From contig JBDSEA010000061.1 of NCBI GenBank assembly GCA_039920305.1, positions 1 through 10,202 on the forward strand: a stretch of DNA of 10,202 nt, given 5' to 3'. The notes below the pieces were generated by a model that saw only the letters and a program-made list of their open reading frames with translations, had not been told where the DNA came from and did not search any database. The stretch comes from DASRAJ01 sp039920305 (GTDB taxonomy: Bacteria > Bacteroidota > Bacteroidia > Chitinophagales > UBA10324). Position numbers and translations under genes: made by a program. Positions 6,403 through 10,202 of this stretch are shown one piece after another; the first letter of the stretch is position 1, and the number at the start of each line of letters is the position of its first letter.

Positions 6403-7881
6403 ATGGTGCGATTTTACGAAATACTAATTTTTTTTCTTTACATGCTGATTTTTTCAGCATGTAAAACTTTTTTCCAGGGTGAAAGCAATCCGAATCTTCC
6501 GCCCGAAACTTTCACTATTGCTGATACGATCATTCGAAGCGGAGATGATCGCCTTACTTCACAGGTTCACGCTGAATGGTGGGGAAATGATCCAGATGGA
6601 TATGTGAGCGGCTATGAGTTTACCTTCGACAGCATAATCACTCCCGCTACATTCTGGCATTTTACAATAAGCCAGGACAGTACTTTCCTGTTAGCCACAC
6701 CACCGGGTAAGGACACCATTGATTTTCTATTTTACGTAAGGGCAATTGACAACTTTGGATTAAGAGACCCTTCACCTGCACATCTTCGGTATCCTGTTAA
6801 AAATTCTCCTCCGTCAGTTTCCTTTGAATATTCAGAAAACAATCCTGTAAAAACATTTCCTGTTCTGCGGTTTTACTGGACCGGAAGTGATCCTGATGGA
6901 TTAGAGAACCTGAAGCGCTATGAGTTGTGCTGGAATGATACTACCACTGCCCTGTTTGCCCTTGATGTAACAGCAACGAGTGCAATATTTGAGGCAAATG
7001 ATCTTCAAACCCTTACTCCTGAATGCAAAGTCTATATAAACAATAATGAAATTGCAGAGCCGGAATTGATGAATGGACTTTTACTGGATGACTCGAATGT
7101 ATTGTTCATTCGTGCGGTGGACAATGCTGAGATAACCAGTGCATTTACAGCCTCTGCTGCCGTGCTGGTAAAAAAACCCGCCTCTGATATACTCATGGTT
7201 GATGGGTATTCTTCAGGTGGAGAAAGTGTGGAAAGTTTTTATGCCCAGTATCTGGCCAATGCAGGTTTCACCAGTGTTGACACCATGCAGATTTTTGAGA
7301 AGGTGAATGGCGCTTACACCCAGCAATCTGCTGATAATCTTGCTCAGTCAAAATTATTTTCCCTCTTCAAAACCATCATCTGGTTTAGCAACGATGCTTC
7401 TAATTCTCTTTCAATCGGTCAGCGCTCGCTCAATGAATTTTTTGATGAGGGTGGTAAGCTTTTGATGGCAGTTTATATTTCTTCTCTCTTCGATGATCAG
7501 TCAGGTTTCCTGGATTTCACACCCATTCAATCCCTGGTTGCTCCTGCTGATACTACATTGCTGCTCACAGACACATCAATAGTTTTAAGTCAGCAATATG
7601 GCTTTCCTGATCTTCAGAGCTCCGTATTTGTGGGAACTGTACGACCCTTTATTCCAGCTACGGGAGCTACCATTTTGTATAATGCCCAACTGGTTGCAAA
7701 GGATAATGCCACACTATCATTATCGAATTGGAATGGCATTTCGGGTGTGATGGCAAAGAAGCAAAATTCTTATGGCGTAACCAGCTTCATACTCTCCACA
7801 CTCGAGCTGCAGCATCTGGATGGCTTTGGCAACATGGATATTTTCTTCAATGAAGTGATGCACTCTGAATTTGGATTGTGA
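6403..7881 (+). CDS. Predicted lipoprotein with FN3-like repeats and an alpha/beta C-terminal domain
   Basis: A 492-aa exported protein whose function I do not recognise. The N-terminus is a lipoprotein signal: a hydrophobic stretch at 6-18 and lipobox FSAC with Cys20, followed by a Lys and a flexible segment. Two fibronectin-III-like segments follow, each marked by a W-x-G-x-DPDG motif: WWGNDPDGYVSGYEF at 59-73, and FYWTGSDPDG near 162-171 followed by a YELCWND strand. From about residue 262 (DILMVDGYSSGGESVESFY) to the C-terminus the pattern changes to alternating strands and helices. There, IIWFSNDASNS and LNEFFDEGGKLLMAV resemble a class-I amidotransferase-like or flavodoxin-like fold; no catalytic Cys-His-Glu triad was recognised. 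The stop overlaps the purN ATG by one base (TGATG), so the two are probably coupled. Surface or periplasmic location is inferred. Confidence 0.85.
   Translation: MVRFYEILIFFLYMLIFSACKTFFQGESNPNLPPETFTIADTIIRSGDDRLTSQVHAEWWGNDPDGYVSGYEFTFDSIITPATFWHFTISQDSTFLLATPPGKDTIDFLFYVRAIDNFGLRDPSPAHLRYPVKNSPPSVSFEYSENNPVKTFPVLRFYWTGSDPDGLENLKRYELCWNDTTTALFALDVTATSAIFEANDLQTLTPECKVYINNNEIAEPELMNGLLLDDSNVLFIRAVDNAEITSAFTASAAVLVKKPASDILMVDGYSSGGESVESFYAQYLANAGFTSVDTMQIFEKVNGAYTQQSADNLAQSKLFSLFKTIIWFSNDASNSLSIGQRSLNEFFDEGGKLLMAVYISSLFDDQSGFLDFTPIQSLVAPADTTLLLTDTSIVLSQQYGFPDLQSSVFVGTVRPFIPATGATILYNAQLVAKDNATLSLSNWNGISGVMAKKQNSYGVTSFILSTLELQHLDGFGNMDIFFNEVMHSEFGL
6437..6473 (+). promoter_or_regulatory. Terminator-like hairpin inside the lipoprotein signal-peptide codons
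   Basis: TTTACATGCTGA (6437-6448) and its exact reverse complement (6454-6465) form a perfect 12-bp stem with a five-T loop. Six T residues follow at 6468-6473. It covers codons 12-21, including the lipobox. The layout is that of an intrinsic terminator or attenuator, although the stem holds only four G/C pairs. Confidence 0.4.
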
Positions 7882-8459
7882 TGCAGCGCCTCGCGATCAT
7901 GGCTTCCGGGAATGGTACCAATGCTAAAAATATCATTGACCACTTCAAGGACAACCCTGAAATAAAAACTGAGTTGATCATTTGCAATAACACTAAGGCA
8001 AAAGTGACCGAGGTGGCTCAGGAAAGTAATATTCCCTGCTATCTTATCAGCAAAACTGAATTTTACGAAACACACAAAGTCCCTGCACTGTTCCACAGCC
8101 ACCGGATTGATCTGATTGTGCTTGCAGGATTCTTATGGATGATTCCTGAAAACATACTTTGCGCATATCCCGAACACATCATCAACATCCATCCTGCCCT
8201 GCTTCCTGCTTATGGCGGTCCGGGGATGTACGGAAGGCATGTTCATGAAGCTGTTATTGCTGCGAAGGAAAAACAAACGGGCATTACCATTCATTATTTG
8301 AATGATCAATATGATGCAGGAGAAATTATTTTTCAGAAATCAATTCCTGTTGAGAAAAATGATACAGCAGAAACCATATCCCGCAAAGTTCAAATGCTCG
8401 AATATGAATGGTATCCCAAGTTGATTGAAAAAATTCTTTCAGATATAAAAAAAGATTAA
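7881..8459 (+). CDS. purN: Phosphoribosylglycinamide formyltransferase, PurN type
   Basis: Third step of de novo purine synthesis: transfers a formyl group from 10-formyl-tetrahydrofolate to GAR, in the cytosol. The protein has 192 aa against 212 in E. coli PurN. The phosphate-binding loop MASGNGTNAKN lies at 7-17, LAGFLWMIP at 81-89, and the catalytic residues are Asn102 and His104 in INIHPALLP and Asp145 in NDQYDAGEI. The loop after LLP reads AYGGPGMYG, a form I associate with Bacteroidota-type PurN. The GTG at 7878 would add only one Met; the ATG at 7881 overlaps the lipoprotein stop (TGATG), so I chose it. Pairing with a lipoprotein has no obvious metabolic logic and may simply reflect shared transcription. 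The family assignment is firm. Confidence 0.95.
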   Translation: MQRLAIMASGNGTNAKNIIDHFKDNPEIKTELIICNNTKAKVTEVAQESNIPCYLISKTEFYETHKVPALFHSHRIDLIVLAGFLWMIPENILCAYPEHIINIHPALLPAYGGPGMYGRHVHEAVIAAKEKQTGITIHYLNDQYDAGEIIFQKSIPVEKNDTAETISRKVQMLEYEWYPKLIEKILSDIKKD

Positions 8460-8503
8460 CAGCCGAAGATATTCACCAATAGTCAGCCTGCTCCCGCTCC
8501 GTA

Positions 8504-9499
8504 TTAATCTGGGTGGCCATTAAGCCGCATTAACTTTTTGTAAGCCGTTCGGGGATTGTTGAAGAAATTATAGACCACCCGCTTGCTGAAACACGATCGA
8601 ATCTTTTTAGCCGGCTGTGATAAATCAAGATGTGCCAGTTCAACTTTGTAAAGTTTTCCTCCTTTTCCATAATGGCGCTCGTCGGTTATGAACAGCTCAC
8701 GATCATTGGAAAAGCATACTGCTTCCTTCTGGGTTAAGCCCCTCAATGGAAGCTGTAAAATTTTTCCTCCGAAAAAATCATTACCGGAAAATTCCTTCAA
8801 AAACCAGAGTGAAAAATAAGTGAGGAGCACTACGGTTTTCCCATCCGCGCTTACATCCGCACCTGTCACGGGTTCATTAAGGCAGAAGCTGTCAACCAGA
8901 TCCGCAATGTATGCGCCGGGCTGATCACTCAAGCGATAGATCTTAGTGAAACCATTATTGTGGTTTGAAACATTTTTCGAAAAGAGATAAAGAGAATCAC
9001 CAAGATGAAAGAATGCCTCACAATCAAAGTTCCAGTTAGCCGGCTCAGGGGGAAATTGCGTTTGATCAGGGTAATGAAATGAGATTAGTTCCGCAGTCAC
9101 GGCGGGAAGTGAGTCGCTCGTTTTGCATGATATATAGCCAGTCAAGTTGATTTTATAAATAGCAAAATCTTGCCGGCGGTTCAGGTTATTTCCAAAATCA
9201 CCTATGTAGATATTTTCTGATTCACCCTTAGCCAAATCTTCCCAGTCATGGTGCGTGATGTTCAGCACCTCAATAAACCGGATGTCATCACTTTGAAAAC
9301 CGGCGGATGGATTAATTGCAAAAAGTTTGTTATCGCCATGATCATTTATCGTCCATATGATCCCTGAATCCGTACATACCAGCCCCGATGATTCATGAAT
9401 CATTTTCGGAAGACGCATGACCTTACGGAGATGGATTTTCTGAGCAGATGATGATATCGAAAAAATCGCCAGGAAAATAACTATGATACTCTTAATCAT
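8504..9499 (-). CDS. Exported beta-propeller-like protein of unknown function
   Basis: A 331-aa protein with a clear signal peptide (MIKSIIVIFLAIFSISSSAQ, cleavage probably after Ala19). The ATG at 9499 was chosen because the upstream TTG at 9553 would place 18 polar and charged residues before the signal. The mature part is rich in beta-strands with recurring acidic and Gly turns: HESSG, WTINDHGDNKLFAIN, HHDWEDLA, YIGDFGNNLNRRQDFAIYKI, VTGADVSADGKTVVLLTY, EAVCFSNDRELFITDE. Together these resemble the propeller-like family of exported Bacteroidota proteins with NDxG, DWED and YIGDxGNN blocks, whose activity I do not know. It ends with a basic tail without a recognisable sorting domain. It is convergent with purN (44 bases between the stop codons). 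Secretion to the periplasm or beyond is inferred. No catalytic residues were recognised. Confidence 0.85.
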   Translation of the reverse strand: MIKSIIVIFLAIFSISSSAQKIHLRKVMRLPKMIHESSGLVCTDSGIIWTINDHGDNKLFAINPSAGFQSDDIRFIEVLNITHHDWEDLAKGESENIYIGDFGNNLNRRQDFAIYKINLTGYISCKTSDSLPAVTAELISFHYPDQTQFPPEPANWNFDCEAFFHLGDSLYLFSKNVSNHNNGFTKIYRLSDQPGAYIADLVDSFCLNEPVTGADVSADGKTVVLLTYFSLWFLKEFSGNDFFGGKILQLPLRGLTQKEAVCFSNDRELFITDERHYGKGGKLYKVELAHLDLSQPAKKIRSCFSKRVVYNFFNNPRTAYKKLMRLNGHPD

Positions 9500-9587
9500 T
9501 AATAGAATGAACCGATGTTCAATTAATTTAAAAGTATAAACTCGTGATACCAAACATCAATTATTTCCTTTTCATACAGCTTAATGA

Positions 9588-9624
9588 AAAAGAAGAGGTT
9601 GTGCTAATGACAGCCTCTTCTTTT
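9588..9624 (-). terminator. Strong hairpin terminator
   Basis: AAAAGAAGAGGTTGT (9588-9602) and ACAGCCTCTTCTTTT (9610-9624) form a 15-bp stem with one imperfect pair (G-U in plus-strand RNA, C-A in minus-strand RNA) and a seven-base loop, flanked by T-rich sequence on both strands. GAGGCTGTC-type stems are common in Bacteroidota intergenic regions. It would end minus-strand transcripts coming from 9674 onward and insulate the gene starting at 9499. Confidence 0.8.
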
Positions 9625-9640
9625 ATTAAAAGTGAAATCA

Positions 9641-9660
9641 CCGGATAAAAAAAACTCCGG
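9641..9660 (-). terminator. Possible weak hairpin next to the relic stop codon
   Basis: CCGGA (9641-9645) and TCCGG (9656-9660) are inverted around a ten-base A-rich loop, 13 bases past the stop of the sorting-domain relic on the minus strand. A 5-bp stem with its T-run in the loop is marginal; the adjacent 15-bp hairpin is the more likely terminator. Confidence 0.25.
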
Positions 9661-9673
9661 CTTTTTCAAATCT

Positions 9674-9885
9674 TTAATACGCCGACTTCACCATCTTCTT
9701 CGTGCTTATCAGCTCGCCATCAATTACAAGAGAGTAGTTGTAAATACCGTCTTCTAACTGAGAAGTAAGGATCGTCAATTGTCCCTTTCCCTTGCTGATG
9801 ATTTCTACCGTGTTTACGGTTCTTCCCAATTCATCGGTAAAGATAATTTGTGCTGTACCACTTTTCAATAGCCATATATCTTAGT
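9674..9885 (-). pseudogene. Orphan C-terminal sorting-type (T9SS/S74-associated) domain, frameshifted relic
   Basis: The frame from a TTG at 9868 to 9674 encodes 64 residues matching the end of Bacteroidota C-terminal sorting-type domains: GTAQIIFTDELGRTVNTVEI, then DGIYNYSLVIDGELISTKKMV. That is the strand pattern and TKKMV ending seen at the C-terminus of surface proteins, including many tail-spike/peptidase-S74-like ones. A normal domain begins about 20 residues earlier with NPF and TKIxYYL. Here TKIYGY is readable at 9868-9885, but one frame off and running into TGA; restoring one T would give TKIYGYLKSGTAQIIF. In the reading frame itself an in-frame TAA lies just upstream. The domain has no signal peptide and no room for a passenger, because the upstream gene ends 80 bases away. 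Most likely it is the 3' remnant of a lost surface-protein gene; a sequencing error could explain the frameshift but not the missing body. Confidence 0.6.
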
Positions 9886-9965
9886 AATACGTATTGCCAG
9901 CCTGAAAGTTTTCAGTTTCGGCGGCATTAGATATCCGTAAAAATTAAACCGCTTGTACTCGGAAT

Positions 9966-10202
9966 TTAAAAATCCATACCCAGTGAAAAATACCAAAGTC
10001 CTTTTTGCTTTGCACCGCTGTCAACGCCCTGTCCATAATCCACTCTTACAAAATAGCCCAGCAGCGTGGTGCGTGCTCCGCCCCCATAGCCATATACAGT
10101 GGGTTCCCGGAAGTAATTGACAAATACTGTGACAGGCCCCTGATTATAAGTGAGTGAATTGAACGGGTTGTCTTTATCATAAGGGGAAAAGCCTTCCCAT
10201 GC
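9966..10202 (-). CDS. C-terminal end of an outer-membrane beta-barrel protein (partial)
   Basis: The last 78 codons of a gene that starts beyond the right edge; the frame is open from base 10202 to the TAA at 9966-9968. The sequence alternates aromatic and polar residues like amphipathic beta-strands: PVTVFVNYFREPTVYGYGGG, TTLLGYFVRVDYGQGV, and the terminal LWYFSLGMDF. A final strand ending in Phe is the usual outer-membrane targeting signal for BAM. The GYGGGARTTLLGYFVRVDY segment resembles the end of large Bacteroidota proteins that carry TolB-like propeller repeats before a D15/BamA-like barrel, but that subfamily cannot be confirmed from the tail alone. The protein would act in the outer membrane. 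Confidence 0.75.
   Translation of the reverse strand, partial: AWEGFSPYDKDNPFNSLTYNQGPVTVFVNYFREPTVYGYGGGARTTLLGYFVRVDYGQGVDSGAKQKGLWYFSLGMDF

Noticed and set aside
7770..8102. A 110-codon minus-strand frame across the lipoprotein-purN junction.
   Set aside because: Antisense to the catalytically complete purN gene and the lipoprotein end; no family resemblance.
9499..9553. Upstream TTG start for the propeller-like protein.
   Set aside because: It would put 18 mostly polar residues before an otherwise perfect signal peptide; the ATG at 9499 is better.
9541..9580. Possible promoter for the 9499 start (TTTG and TACTTTTA on the minus strand).
   Set aside because: The -7 match lacks the final G and the spacer is only about 14 bases, shorter than known Bacteroidota promoters.
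1..10202. CRISPR arrays, tRNA/rRNA genes, insertion sequences, phage or defence modules.
   Set aside because: No repeated spacer structure, transposase, terminal inverted repeats or RNA gene signature was seen on reading both strands.

Overview
The window looks like chromosomal DNA from a member of the Bacteroidota, probably an environmental Cytophagia/Chitinophagia/Sphingobacteriia-type lineage. The signs are moderate AT-richness, exact matches to the Bacteroidota -7 element TAnnTTTG directly upstream of three genes, no obvious Shine-Dalgarno sequences, a peptide deformylase with a long internal insertion, secreted multidomain proteins with a CHU_C/FlgD-like C-terminus, an orphan sorting-type C-terminal domain, and an outer-membrane beta-barrel tail ending in Phe.

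Left third (77-2457, minus strand): a compact housekeeping operon, read right to left. It runs DUF1573 membrane-anchored protein, UbiA-superfamily prenyltransferase (best read as the MqnP type of futalosine-dependent menaquinone synthesis), RuvX/YqgF, and peptide deformylase. DUF1573/prenyltransferase and ruvX/def each overlap by four bases (ATGA), so translational coupling is likely. A 290-bp divergent intergenic region (2458-2747) separates it from the middle block.

Middle (2748-8459, plus strand): four co-directional genes. The first is a large secreted protein with alternating Ig-like and lamin-tail domains. The second is a response regulator fused to a SpoIIAB/RsbW-type ATPase, a partner-switching regulator. 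The third is a lipoprotein with two FN3-like segments and an alpha/beta C-terminal domain. The last is purN, whose ATG overlaps the lipoprotein stop codon (TGATG). The start of the lipoprotein gene is rich in structure: an exact -7 box, a 10-bp palindrome, and a perfect 12-bp inverted repeat plus T-run inside the signal-peptide codons.

Right part (8504-10202, minus strand): an exported beta-propeller-like protein of unknown function, a strong hairpin terminator, an orphan and apparently frameshifted C-terminal sorting-type domain (a gene relic), and the last 78 codons of an outer-membrane beta-barrel protein that runs off the window.

No CRISPR array, rRNA, tRNA, insertion sequence or phage module was seen. 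I found no convincing undescribed defence or mobile system. The observations most worth following are the terminator-like hairpin in the lipoprotein signal sequence, the receiver-ATPase fusion without visible partners, and the orphan sorting-domain relic.
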